Below, one piece after another: positions 31,838-41,000 of a stretch of 64,000 nucleotides of DNA. The notes under the pieces are model-generated. The model saw only the letters and a program-made list of their open reading frames with translations. It did not search any database and was not told the origin of the DNA. Numbering within the stretch: the stretch's first letter is position 1; each line of letters begins with the position of its first letter. The translations under genes were made by a program, and so were the position numbers. Location of the stretch: NCBI GenBank assembly GCA_012522185.1, contig JAAYKY010000009.1, positions 62,001 through 126,000 of the forward strand, read 5' to 3'. The stretch comes from Flavobacteriaceae bacterium. GTDB taxonomy: Bacteria; Bacteroidota; Bacteroidia; Flavobacteriales; Weeksellaceae.

Positions 31838-33514
31838 ATGAAAAAACATACCCGAAATATAATTGGAATTCTGATTCTCCTTGTGGGAATTGCGGTTTTG
31901 TCCGAATTCGTTTTCAAACGATTCGATATGACACGCGATAAGCGTTATACACTGACGAATTCTACCAAAGAAATTCTTCAAAAAATTGATAAACCACTCA
32001 AAATTAATGTTTTGTTGGGTGGTGAACTTTCCGGAGATTATCGGACTTTAAAAAATGAAATTTCATTTCTTTTGGATGAATTCCGACAAATAAATCCTAA
32101 AATTTCCTATCAATTTTTAAATCCGTCCAAAGATTTTACCGCAGCTCAATTACAGGAAAACGGACTGGCGCCGGCACCGGTAAAAACCGACAAAGGCGTG
32201 CTGAATGTTTATCCGTATGCCCAATTGAAATACGATGGAAAGGAAGGCTGGATGGAAACTTTGGTCAATGATCCGGCTTTACCTTTTGAAGAATTGGCGT
32301 CTGCTTCCACCGAAAAACTCGAATATCTTTTCATGGATGATTTGCGGAAAATCACGCAGACCGAACGGAAAAACATTGGATTTCTGGTGCATCATGACGA
32401 ATTGAGCCAAATTCACATGGACGGATTTGGTCGCGCATTGGCCGATAATTACAATGTGGATGTGTACATTCAGCCCATTCAGGATTCGACTTATACATTG
32501 AAACAATCCGATTTAAAGGCATTGGAACATTTTGATGCGCTTGTCGTGGCCAAACCGACTTTGCCTTTTTCGGATTCCGATAAACTCGTGATGGATCAAT
32601 ACATCATGAACGGCGGGAAAATGATGTTTCTGACCGAATATGTGGATGCGGAAATGGACAGTATTTTTCGAAGCGGAAAAATTGTGGCTTTTCCTCGGGA
32701 TTTGAAACTCAATGAATTCTTTTTCAATTATGGTGTTCGGATCATTCCGGCGATTGTGAAAGATTTGGAAGCTGCGAAAATCGTTCTCGCTGACGGCGAA
32801 ACAACTGCCGGAAATGTGAGTTACAATACTTATACCTGGCCCTATTTTGTGCGCGGATTTCAAGCCGGAGAAAACCCGATAACCGAAAGTATTTCTTCGG
32901 TGAAATTTGAATTTGCCAATCCATTGGAATTATTGGAAAATCCCAATGTGGAGCATACCGTTTTGCTGGCGACTTCGCCTTATACGACTTTGCAGCCTTC
33001 GATGAGTTTGGTGGAATTGGCCGAAGTGGATGAATTCGTAGCGGAGGAATACCAAATGGGTCGAATTCCATTAGCTGTTTTAGCCGAAGGAAATTTAAAA
33101 TCCATGTTTGCTTCGCGTTATGAACGAAATGAAATTCCGAATTTCAAATCTGAAACGACCGAAGGGAAATTGATCGTGGTTTCAGACGGTGATGTAGCGA
33201 AAAATCATGTATTGATGGGACGTCCGATGCGTTTGGGTGAAGATAAATTTTCGCTTCGTCCCGACAATCCGAGACAGCGTCCGGTGGCTTATGACAATCA
33301 GAATTTCCTGTTGAATTGTATCGATTATCTTTTGGGCGAAACCGATTTTCTCAATCTGAAAAACCGAAAACTGGAAATTCCGGTTCTAAACGAAACCAAA
33401 GTCCAATTGGATAAATCAACTTGGCAAATGACCAATTTGATTCTTCCGGCAGTAGTAATCTGGCTCATCGGTTTGGGAATGATTTGGTGGCGGAAGAGGA
33501 GATATACGGTTTGA
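31838..33514 (+). CDS. gldG: Gliding motility-associated ABC transporter substrate-binding protein GldG
   Basis: 558 residues: an N-terminal membrane helix (about 8-28), FDMTRDKRYTLTNSTKEIL as in GldG/DUF4350-type auxiliary proteins, a large periplasmic domain and a C-terminal membrane helix ending in WWRKRRY (about 532-552). It acts with GldF and GldA. gldF and gldG are co-oriented and separated only by the heptamer array. Confidence 0.93.
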   Translation: MKKHTRNIIGILILLVGIAVLSEFVFKRFDMTRDKRYTLTNSTKEILQKIDKPLKINVLLGGELSGDYRTLKNEISFLLDEFRQINPKISYQFLNPSKDFTAAQLQENGLAPAPVKTDKGVLNVYPYAQLKYDGKEGWMETLVNDPALPFEELASASTEKLEYLFMDDLRKITQTERKNIGFLVHHDELSQIHMDGFGRALADNYNVDVYIQPIQDSTYTLKQSDLKALEHFDALVVAKPTLPFSDSDKLVMDQYIMNGGKMMFLTEYVDAEMDSIFRSGKIVAFPRDLKLNEFFFNYGVRIIPAIVKDLEAAKIVLADGETTAGNVSYNTYTWPYFVRGFQAGENPITESISSVKFEFANPLELLENPNVEHTVLLATSPYTTLQPSMSLVELAEVDEFVAEEYQMGRIPLAVLAEGNLKSMFASRYERNEIPNFKSETTEGKLIVVSDGDVAKNHVLMGRPMRLGEDKFSLRPDNPRQRPVAYDNQNFLLNCIDYLLGETDFLNLKNRKLEIPVLNETKVQLDKSTWQMTNLILPAVVIWLIGLGMIWWRKRRYTV

Positions 33515-33528
33515 TTAAAAATTATATA

Positions 33529-34044
33529 ATGCGAAAAATTTTCTTGCTTTTTCTGATAGTTTTAGTTTCTCATTCCTGTCTCACTCAGACGAAAGAAGAA
33601 AGTCAAACTTCACTAAATCACACAACCTATAACTTTCCTGAACTAATCGGATATGTGAACGATTATGCTTTGATTTTAGATAGTTTGGAAACTGAAAAAT
33701 TAGAAAGAAAACTAATAGATTTTAATGAACTTACTACAAACCAAATGGTTATTCTAACTATAATTGATGATGAGGTTACAGAAGAAAATTTTGAAGACTA
33801 TGCATTAAGCCTATCAAACTATTGGGGTGTAGGGAGCAAAGAGAAAAACAATGGATTGACCATTGTCTTAAACCCTAAGCTCCGATTGATAAGAATTAGT
33901 ACAGGATTAGGAATACAAGAAATTCTTACAGATGAAATCTGTGAACGAATTCTCCAAAATATAATACTTCCTGAATTTGAGAATGAAGATTATTATACCG
34001 GTTTAGACAAAGGAACCGATGAACTTATTAAGTTTTGGAAATAA
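33529..34044 (+). CDS. TPM-domain lipoprotein
   Basis: 171 residues from the ATG at 33529; longer in-frame starts would lie within gldG and lack a signal. The signal peptide ends in SHSC (lipobox Cys near residue 18). A TPM domain follows: ELIGYVNDYALILDSLETEK, NQMVILTIIDDE, SNYWGVGSKEKNNGLTIVLN and IRISTGLGIQEILTDE. TPM proteins (YgcG, Psb32) are periplasmic and involved in membrane-protein or photosystem repair; the exact role is unknown. Confidence 0.82.
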   Translation: MRKIFLLFLIVLVSHSCLTQTKEESQTSLNHTTYNFPELIGYVNDYALILDSLETEKLERKLIDFNELTTNQMVILTIIDDEVTEENFEDYALSLSNYWGVGSKEKNNGLTIVLNPKLRLIRISTGLGIQEILTDEICERILQNIILPEFENEDYYTGLDKGTDELIKFWK

Positions 34045-34099
34045 GAACTCTTTTCAGGATTTAAGGAAATACTAGAATAACTAATTTTCATATTTAACC

Positions 34100-34138
34100 G
34101 AAATTAATACTCAATCTTCTTCTGATAAAATTAGACTT
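34100..34138. repeat. Copy of the purF 3' end (36 of 39 bases)
   Basis: Position 34100 to 34138 repeats 35311-35349 (purF end) with three mismatches; AATACTCAATCTTCTTCTGA and the next 7 bases are identical. The two copies are in direct orientation and flank the DinB and RelE genes. Confidence 0.85.
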
Positions 34139-34156
34139 TCTTAAAATTATCAATAA

Positions 34157-34714
34157 TTATTTCCGCTTCGGCAATCTTTTGATAATCAGTGCAATCTGTC
34201 CCATGTGATTGGCTTGATGTTCCATTACGTGATACCAAGCGTAAAAATTATTCATCTGGCTTTTACCAACGGGCGAATTCAACCATTTATCATCTTTGGT
34301 TTTGAGAATTTCCAAGGTTTCATTTCGTACCTCATCCCAAATTTTCAGGTAAAAATCAATTGGCTTGTCTTTGAACTCTTTTTGAGCCGGTTTCCCTAAA
34401 TCCAAAGCTTTCTGAAAACCTTGTTTTCTTTCCTGCGGATTAAAACCCCGATTTGAAAATGTAAAAACCTGATAATATTTTTCTGTTGCCGCAAGATGCA
34501 TAATCAGTGCGCCGATCCGGTTCGACTCTTCATCCATCAAGAAATCTGTTTCTTCCTGATTTAAATTTTGAACATTATACGTAACTCTTAGCTTCAAATC
34601 TTCCAGCATCGAAACCAAAATGCCGATTTGCGGCGAATATCCTTCGGTAGGCTCGATTTTTTGAGCATTGATCGAAATGCTAATGAGTGTGAGAATAAGG
34701 AATAGTTTTTTCAT
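34157..34714 (-). CDS. Secreted DinB-family protein
   Basis: 185 residues from ATG 34714, which starts an ideal signal peptide (MKKLFLILTLISISINAQ); the upstream in-frame ATG at 34732 adds six residues. The mature protein is a DinB four-helix bundle: ILVSMLEDLKLRVTYNVQNL, IGALIMHLAATEKYYQVF and NNFYAWYHVMEHQANHMGQI, giving the three metal-binding His. DinB-like proteins include thiol transferases and damage-inducible proteins; export is common in Bacteroidota. Upstream lies the RelE module. Confidence 0.85.
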   Translation of the reverse strand: MKKLFLILTLISISINAQKIEPTEGYSPQIGILVSMLEDLKLRVTYNVQNLNQEETDFLMDEESNRIGALIMHLAATEKYYQVFTFSNRGFNPQERKQGFQKALDLGKPAQKEFKDKPIDFYLKIWDEVRNETLEILKTKDDKWLNSPVGKSQMNNFYAWYHVMEHQANHMGQIALIIKRLPKRK

Positions 34715-34733
34715 AGTTGGTTTAGGGAACAAA

Positions 34734-35030
34734 TTATTGACTGAAATCTAAATTTTTTCTTTTGGCGAAAACGATGGCTAAAACGATTATTCTTTTTTGA
34801 TGTTCATCAATTAAATAATGAATCTGATAAGGGAATTTTTTAATTAACCGAACACGGATATTTTTATACATAATATCATCAGCAAAAGGGTTTTCAGCTA
34901 TAAAGTCACGAGCCTCTTTAACGCGTTCTAGAAATTTTTTTGCTAATTGCGGTGAGATTTGCTTATAATATTTCACTGCGTCGGATACGTCTTGTTTTAC
35001 AAAAGGTCGATTGACGATTTTGTATTTCAT
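34734..35030 (-). CDS. RelE/ParE-family toxin
   Basis: 98 residues: YKIVNRPFVKQDVSDAVKYY, QISPQLAKKFLERVKEARDF, IAENPF, VRLIKKFPYQIHYLIDEH and IVVLAIVFAKRK, the standard ParE/RelE beta sheet with an FPYQIHY core. The family inhibits gyrase (ParE) or cuts mRNA (RelE); which applies is not clear. Overlaps the upstream antitoxin stop by 4 bases. Confidence 0.9.
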   Translation of the reverse strand: MKYKIVNRPFVKQDVSDAVKYYKQISPQLAKKFLERVKEARDFIAENPFADDIMYKNIRVRLIKKFPYQIHYLIDEHQKRIIVLAIVFAKRKNLDFSQ

Positions 35031-35260
35031 AGTTCGTCTTCGAGTTGTTGTAAAAGTTCGTTAAAATCCAACATTTCGTCCGGATGGTTTTCATAATCTT
35101 TCAAACGAACTTCCAATAGATTTCTTAAATCCTCACCCACTGTTGAATCATTGTCGGAAGGGATAATTATTACTTCAACTTTCTTCGCATTAAATCCTTC
35201 GGGTAGCGTAACCTGAAAGGAGTTATCTTCTACATTGATAAATTGTCTTATCGCATTCAT
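35027..35260 (-). CDS. Antitoxin partner of the RelE/ParE toxin
   Basis: 77 residues from ATG 35258-35260; a TTG two codons earlier is also possible. AbrB/YefM-like start (AIRQFINVEDNSFQVTLPEG) with beta strands, then an acidic helical tail (DEMLDFNELLQQLEDEL) suited to toxin binding. Family not named with certainty; the call rests on gene order and size. Confidence 0.75.
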   Translation of the reverse strand: MNAIRQFINVEDNSFQVTLPEGFNAKKVEVIIIPSDNDSTVGEDLRNLLEVRLKDYENHPDEMLDFNELLQQLEDEL

Positions 35261-35314
35261 ATTCAAAATTATTGGTCTTGCTAATATAAGAAGAATCGTT
35301 GATTTTTTATGAAA

Positions 35315-36805
35315 TCAATACTCAATCTTCTTCTGATAAAATTCGTCTTTTTGTGTAGTTCTTTCCACCGGATATTTCTCAGTAAAACATCCGAAACAAT
35401 GATTGGTGGAACCAAGAATTTCAATCAGATTGGGAACCGATAAAAAGTCCAGACTGTCCACACCGAGATAATTAACCAGTTCTTCCGGCGTCATATTGGC
35501 CGAAATCAAATCTTTTTTTGTCGGCATATCAATTCCCAAAAAACAAGGCGCAATGATCGGCGGAGAAGCACTTCTGAAATGAATTTCCTTTGCGCCGGCT
35601 TCTTTCAAAATTTTGACCAATAATTTACTCGTCGTTCCCCGAACGATGGAATCATCCAAAATCACCAAGCGTTTTCCTTTGATTTTATTGGCAATCGGAT
35701 TTAATTTCAAATTCACAATCCGCTCGCGCATTTCCTGCGAAGGAACGATAAACGAACGGCTCATGTATCGGTTTTTGACCAAAATCGGCTCAAACGGAAT
35801 ACCCGAAGCTTCGGAAAATCCGATTGCCGAAGGCACACCGGAATCGGGAACACCAATGACCACATCGGCTTCCACAGGCGATTGTTCAAATAATTTTCGT
35901 CCGCTTTCTACCCGTAAACCATAAATATCGGTTCCTTGAATGGTAGAGTCGGGACGTGCAAAATAAATGTATTCAAATGCGCAAATTCTATTTTTGGAAG
36001 CTTGTTCGAGCGGATAGGAGTGAAGCCCGTTTTCATCCGCTACTACAATTTCTCCCGGTTCTACATCCCGCAGGAATTCCGCTCCCACGGCATCCAATGC
36101 ACAGGTTTCCGAACTGAAAACATAAGTGTCCTCACCAATTTTTCCAATCGACAACGGCCGGATTCCATTCGGATCGCGGAAAGCAGCCAATGAATTTTTG
36201 GTTAATAATAAAATGGAATAAGCACCGCGAATATCTTTCAATCCTTTCTGAATCGCTTCCTGAACTGTTAAATCCGAATATTTTTGAATCGAACGCAAAA
36301 TCACTTCGGTATCCGAAGTCGCCAGAAAAGGCAAACCTTCTTTGATTAATTCTTCTTTTAATTCGTCGGTTTCAATGACGTTTCCGTTGTGGGCAATCGA
36401 AAAATGCGGTTTCCCAAAATAATTGACCGCATAAAGCGGCTGAATATTTTTGGAACTTCCGCCTCCGGCTGTGGTATATCGGGTATGACCAATCGCAGCG
36501 TTTCCCTGAAAATCTTCGATTTCTTCGATTTGTTTGAAAACATCCAGCACCAAACCGGTGGATTTGTAGGTTTTGATAACGCTGTCTTTCAAAACCGAAA
36601 CACCCGCTGCTTCCTGTCCGCGGTGCTGCAAAGCAAACATCCCAAATTGAGCCAAAGAGAAAGTGTCGATGTTATGAGGCGAATAAATCCCAAAAACACC
36701 ACATTCTTCTTCCATACTGTCCAGCGAATCATTAAACATCTTTTTCAGATGGTTTCTCTGATAGAACTGAGTGGGGATTTTTACTGTTTTCGTACAGGTT
36801 TTCAT
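35315..36805 (-). CDS. purF: Amidophosphoribosyltransferase
   Basis: First step of purine synthesis: PRPP plus glutamine to phosphoribosylamine. 496 residues from the first ATG. The catalytic Cys of the N-terminal glutaminase is in EEECGVFGIYS (residue 35), so a 34-residue propeptide would be removed; a start at 36739 would give a 12-residue propeptide like that of Bacillus and may be the real one. PRPP site VILDDSIVRGTTSK near 370-385. Last of the purL-purC-purF series. Its 3' end is duplicated at 34100. Confidence 0.94.
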   Translation of the reverse strand: MKTCTKTVKIPTQFYQRNHLKKMFNDSLDSMEEECGVFGIYSPHNIDTFSLAQFGMFALQHRGQEAAGVSVLKDSVIKTYKSTGLVLDVFKQIEEIEDFQGNAAIGHTRYTTAGGGSSKNIQPLYAVNYFGKPHFSIAHNGNVIETDELKEELIKEGLPFLATSDTEVILRSIQKYSDLTVQEAIQKGLKDIRGAYSILLLTKNSLAAFRDPNGIRPLSIGKIGEDTYVFSSETCALDAVGAEFLRDVEPGEIVVADENGLHSYPLEQASKNRICAFEYIYFARPDSTIQGTDIYGLRVESGRKLFEQSPVEADVVIGVPDSGVPSAIGFSEASGIPFEPILVKNRYMSRSFIVPSQEMRERIVNLKLNPIANKIKGKRLVILDDSIVRGTTSKLLVKILKEAGAKEIHFRSASPPIIAPCFLGIDMPTKKDLISANMTPEELVNYLGVDSLDFLSVPNLIEILGSTNHCFGCFTEKYPVERTTQKDEFYQKKIEY

Positions 36806-36830
36806 TTTTTTCTTACTGAATAAATTTTCT

Positions 36831-36861
36831 GACCTCCAAGGTTTTCAAAACCTTGGAGGTC
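36831..36861. repeat. Perfect palindrome between purC and purF
   Basis: GACCTCCAAGGTTTT-C-AAAACCTTGGAGGTC, a 15-bp stem with a 1-base centre. It fits a known style of interspersed Bacteroidota palindrome and could stabilise the pur message ends. Confidence 0.75.
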
Positions 36862-36870
36862 TTCTTATGT

Positions 36871-37626
36871 CTATTTTATGGCTTCAACCAATCGGTTATA
36901 AACTTCGTGATACGCTTCAGAAACTTCTCCCAAATCTCTTCTGAAACGGTCTTTGTCCAATTTTTTCAAAGTGTCTTTGTCCCACAAACGACAAGTATCC
37001 GGACTGATTTCGTCGGCCAAAATGATGTTTCCTTCGGAATCTTTTCCAAATTCGATTTTAAAATCAACCAGAATCAAATTGGCTTTCATGAACAATTCTT
37101 TCAAAGCTTCATTGATTTTATCGGTCATTTCGTACATCAATTTCAATTCTTCATAAGTTGCTGCGCCCAATAAAACGGCGTGATGGTCATTGATCAAAGG
37201 ATCTCCCAATTCATCTTTTTTATAACAAATATCAAAAATCGTTACCGGCGATTTTGCTCCTTCTTCCAGCCCCAAACGTTGTGCCATCGAGCCGGCTACA
37301 TAATTGCGAACCACCATTTCCAAAGGAATGATATCTACTTTTTTGACCAATTGTTCACGATCGTTCAAGGTTTCGATGTAATGCGTGGGAATTCCCTTTT
37401 GGATTAAATATTCAAAAATTAAAGTCGAAATTTTATTGTTCATTTCGCCTTTGTCGGCAACGGTTCCGCGTTTTTGTGCATTGAATGCAGTCGCATCGTC
37501 TTTGTAATAAACGATGACCAAATCCGGATCCTCAGTGGAATAAACCTGTTTGGCTTTTCCTTCGTAGATAAAATCTTTCTTGCGAGGTTCGAAATTCGAA
37601 GTTCGAAATTCGTTATTATTTTCCAT
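36871..37626 (-). CDS. purC: SAICAR synthetase
   Basis: Step eight of purine synthesis (CAIR plus aspartate). 251 residues with [45 protein letters not shown] and [20 protein letters not shown], all typical. The first 17 residues ([17 protein letters not shown]) are an extension absent from usual PurC, which starts just before the YEGKAK strand. They are encoded by the end of the S23 gene C and the 3' heptamer arm. The ATG overlaps the S23 ORF by 11 bases. Confidence 0.94.
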   Translation of the reverse strand: MENNNEFRTSNFEPRKKDFIYEGKAKQVYSTEDPDLVIVYYKDDATAFNAQKRGTVADKGEMNNKISTLIFEYLIQKGIPTHYIETLNDREQLVKKVDIIPLEMVVRNYVAGSMAQRLGLEEGAKSPVTIFDICYKKDELGDPLINDHHAVLLGAATYEELKLMYEMTDKINEALKELFMKANLILVDFKIEFGKDSEGNIILADEISPDTCRLWDKDTLKKLDKDRFRRDLGEVSEAYHEVYNRLVEAIK

Positions 37627-38044
37627 TTAATTTCGTTTGTAATTTATAATTCATTTTTTGAATGTCTTCAATGAGTTGAGTGATTTCGTTCAAATCATTT
37701 TGATTGATATAACCTTGTCGGTTCGATATGATTAATTGAATATCAAGTTCTAATGTGGAGCCGTTCGAATAGGATAAAAAATTCTGAAATTGAGAATTAG
37801 AATTTCTACCTGCGCCCCCTGCGATGTTCGATGGAATAGATACTGCTGACCTTCTGACTTGATTGGTTAGTCCATAAATCTCTTCTTTTGGAAAATTCTT
37901 GGTTAAAGAATAAACCATATCAACTAAATCCATTGATTTTTGCCAAATGTGTAAATTTTTGTAGTAACTCATAATTTTAATTTTTAGGTTTATATTGAAT
38001 TAAATTTACAAATTCCATCAACGAACTTCGAATTTCGAGCTTCG
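37583..38044 (-). mobile_element. S23-type element C with inverted CG-heptamer arms
   Basis: On the plus strand the left array is CGAGGTT, CGAAATT, CGAAGTT, CGAAATT, CGTTATT (37583-37617) and the right array CGAACTT, CGAATTT, CGAGCTT from 38022. They share a 17-base inverted match (TCGAAATTCGAAGTTCG) in the same 7-base phase. The right array ends at 38044, touching the purL stop codon (38045-38047). The left array lies inside the purC coding sequence. The S23-type gene lies between, co-directional with pur genes. Confidence 0.65.
37616..37972 (-). CDS. Four-helix-bundle protein, S23/IVP family (copy C)
   Basis: 118 residues related to copies A and [40 protein letters not shown] (Gly in place of the usual Glu in IAEG) and [20 protein letters not shown]. 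It starts 50 bases inside the 5' arm and its stop is within the 3' arm region. The last codons (AAATGGAAAATAA) also contain the purC start. Confidence 0.88.
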   Translation of the reverse strand: MSYYKNLHIWQKSMDLVDMVYSLTKNFPKEEIYGLTNQVRRSAVSIPSNIAGGAGRNSNSQFQNFLSYSNGSTLELDIQLIISNRQGYINQNDLNEITQLIEDIQKMNYKLQTKLNGK

Positions 38045-41000
38045 TCAAGCGAAATATTTCACCCCGTTCTTAAATATATTCATCACTTCAATCCCCGGAA
38101 TGTTCTGAAACAAACCTTCTTCGAAACGTTCCGGATGTCCCATTCGTCCAAAAACTTTTCCGCAAGGACTCGTAATTCCTTCAATTCCCAACACAGATCC
38201 ATTCGGATTATAAGGCATTTCTTCTGCGATATTCCCTTCTAAATCAATGAATTGAGTAGCGATCTGATTTTGTTCAAATAAAACTTTCAAATTCTTTTCA
38301 TCTGCCATGAATCTTCCTTCTCCATGCGAAACCGGAATCCAGAATTCCTTTCCGCTCATTCCATTCAACCAAGGCGAATGCGAGTCATTGACCTTGACTT
38401 TCGCTAATTGCGAAATGTGTCGCCCGATTTCGTTGAAAGTCAAAGTCGGTGTATCTTCTTCCAGCGGACGAATTTCGCCGTAAGGCAATAATCCTGATTT
38501 GATTAAACCTTGAAATCCATTGCAAATTCCCAATACCAATCCATCGCGTTCCAATAAACGATGAACGCTTTCTCTAATTTTTTCGTTTCTCAAAACCGTC
38601 GCGATGAATTTCCCGGAACCATCCGGTTCGTCCGCAGCGGAAAATCCACCCGGAATAAAGAAAATTTGTGCTTGGTCAATCGCTTTGCTGTAAGCTTCCA
38701 CGGTTTCTTCAATGTCTTTTTCCGAAAGGTTTTTAAACACGATGATTTCGGCTTCCGCACCTTCTTTTTGGAAGGCTTTTGCCGAATCATATTCCGAATT
38801 CGTTCCCGGAAAAGCAGGAATGAAAACTTTTGGTTTTGCGTTCTGCGTTTTGGGTTTTGGGTTTTGAAGCTTTATGTTTTGCAAAACAAAATCGCTTTTG
38901 TCTTTTGCCTTTCGCCCTTTTACTTCGTAAGGAAATAGCTCCGAAAAAGTCGATTTCCAAGCTTGTTTGGCTTCAGAAATTGAAATGGATATTCCATTGA
39001 AGTTAAATTCTTTCGATGAATTTGTATTTCCTAACGGATGATACTTGGATTTAATTTCATCCGGAATATTCAATTCTTCGGAATGTTCCACTATAATCGC
39101 TCCCGGATAATATTTCATTAAATCCAAATCAGCATTTAATTCAAAACCAATTTCATTTCCAAATGCCATATTGGCCAGCGTTTCCGCAATTCCGCCAGAT
39201 TTAACGGTTGCGGCAGAAATGATATTAGAATTATTGGATTGAATGCATTCGAAAATTTCTTTCAGATTTAATTCATCAAATAAAAACTCATCATTTAATT
39301 CTGGAATGAAAACTGAAAGTTTCGAATTTGTTTTTTGAAGGGTTGCAGATTTGATTTTATATGATTTATTGGGCGCTACCGCAAAGGAAATCAAAGTCGG
39401 CGGAACATCGATGTCCTGATAACTTCCGCTCATGCTGTCTTTTCCGCCAATTGCCGGGATTTCCAGTTGTTTCTGTGCTTCGATGGAGCCCAGCAAAGCG
39501 GCAAACGGTTTTCCCCAGCGCTCTGCTTCGTTACGCAATCGTTCAAAATATTCCTGAAAGGTCAGACGGATTTCTTTGAAATTTCCACCTCCGGCTACGA
39601 TTTTCGCAACTGATTCCATTACGGCAAAATAAGCACCGTGATAAGGTGACCAGCGGCTGATTTCGGGATTGAAACCAAAACTTGCCATGGAGACTGAATT
39701 CGTAAACCCGTCCGTCGGGAATTTCTGAACGCTCACATCCTCCGGCGAGTCCATTGTTTTTCCGCCAAAGGAATTCAAAACCGTACTTCGCCCGATGTTG
39801 TTGTCAAACATTTCAACCATTCCCTTTTGGGAAGCATGATTGAGCTCTTTTAAGAGTTCGATGAAACTTTCTTTTGAGAAATCTTTTGTTTGAAACGGAT
39901 TGAGATTTTCTCCGTCTTGAACTTCTGCTTTTGTTTGTTTTCTTACACCGTTTGTATCGAGAAATTTACGGTCGAGTTCGACGATTTTGTCGCCTCTCCA
40001 CCACATCGTCATGGTTTCCTCAGTTGTTACATCGGCGACTACCGTGGCTTCCAGATTTTCGATTTTGGCAAATTCAATGAATTTTTCCACATCCGCCGAT
40101 TCGACCACAACAGCCATTCTTTCCTGTGACTCGGAGAGGGCGAGTTCCGTACCGTTCAGGCCGGTATATTTGAGCAATAGTGTGTCTAAATTTATATTTA
40201 CGCCTCTTGCGATTTCCCCAATCGCGACCGAAACTCCCCCCGCACCGAAATCATTGCATTTTTTAATGAGTGCTAAAACTTCTTTATTTCTAAACAAACG
40301 TTGAATTTTCCGTTCAACAATTGCATTTCCTTTTTGTACTTCTGAACTTAATTCTTCGAGATTTTGTCCGTCGTGTGTTTTGGAGGAACCTGTGGCGCCA
40401 CCCACACCGTCACGTCCAGTTCTTCCACCCAACAAAATTACTTTGTCGCCCGCTACGGGTTCTTCTCTGCGAACCCAATTTCTTTTCACTGCACCTGCTA
40501 CAAAACCAACTTCCATTCGTTTGGCTTTGTAACCTTCGTCGTAAATTTCTTTGACAAATGTCGTGGCCAATCCGATTTGATTTCCATAAGAACTGTATCC
40601 GTTGGCGGCTTCTTTGGTGATTTTTCTTTGCGGTAATTTTCCCGGAAGGGTATCTTCAATTTTCTCCAAAGGATTGGCAGAACCCGTAATCCGCATTGCC
40701 TGAAAAACATAGGCACGCCCTGACAAAGGATCGCGAATTGCCCCGCCCACACAGGTGGAAGCACCTCCGAAAGGTTCCACTTCCGTCGGGTGATTATGGG
40801 TTTCGTTTTTGAATTGTAGAAGCCATTCTTCTTCCACGCCGTCCACATCGATGGGAACGACGATGGAACAAGCGTTGATTTCTTCCGAAATATCTATGTT
40901 TTTAACTTTACCTGATTTGCTCAGGTGTTTTCCCATAATCGTTGCCATATCCATCAAACGGATGGGTTTGCTAATGCCCATTTCACGGCGTAAACTCAGG

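Noticed and set aside
33421-33528. Upstream start of the TPM protein within gldG
   Set aside because: It would bury the signal peptide and lipobox, which start at 33529.
38561-38938. Plus-strand ORF opposite purL
   Set aside because: Shadow of the purL coding frame with repetitive Phe/Arg composition and no family match.
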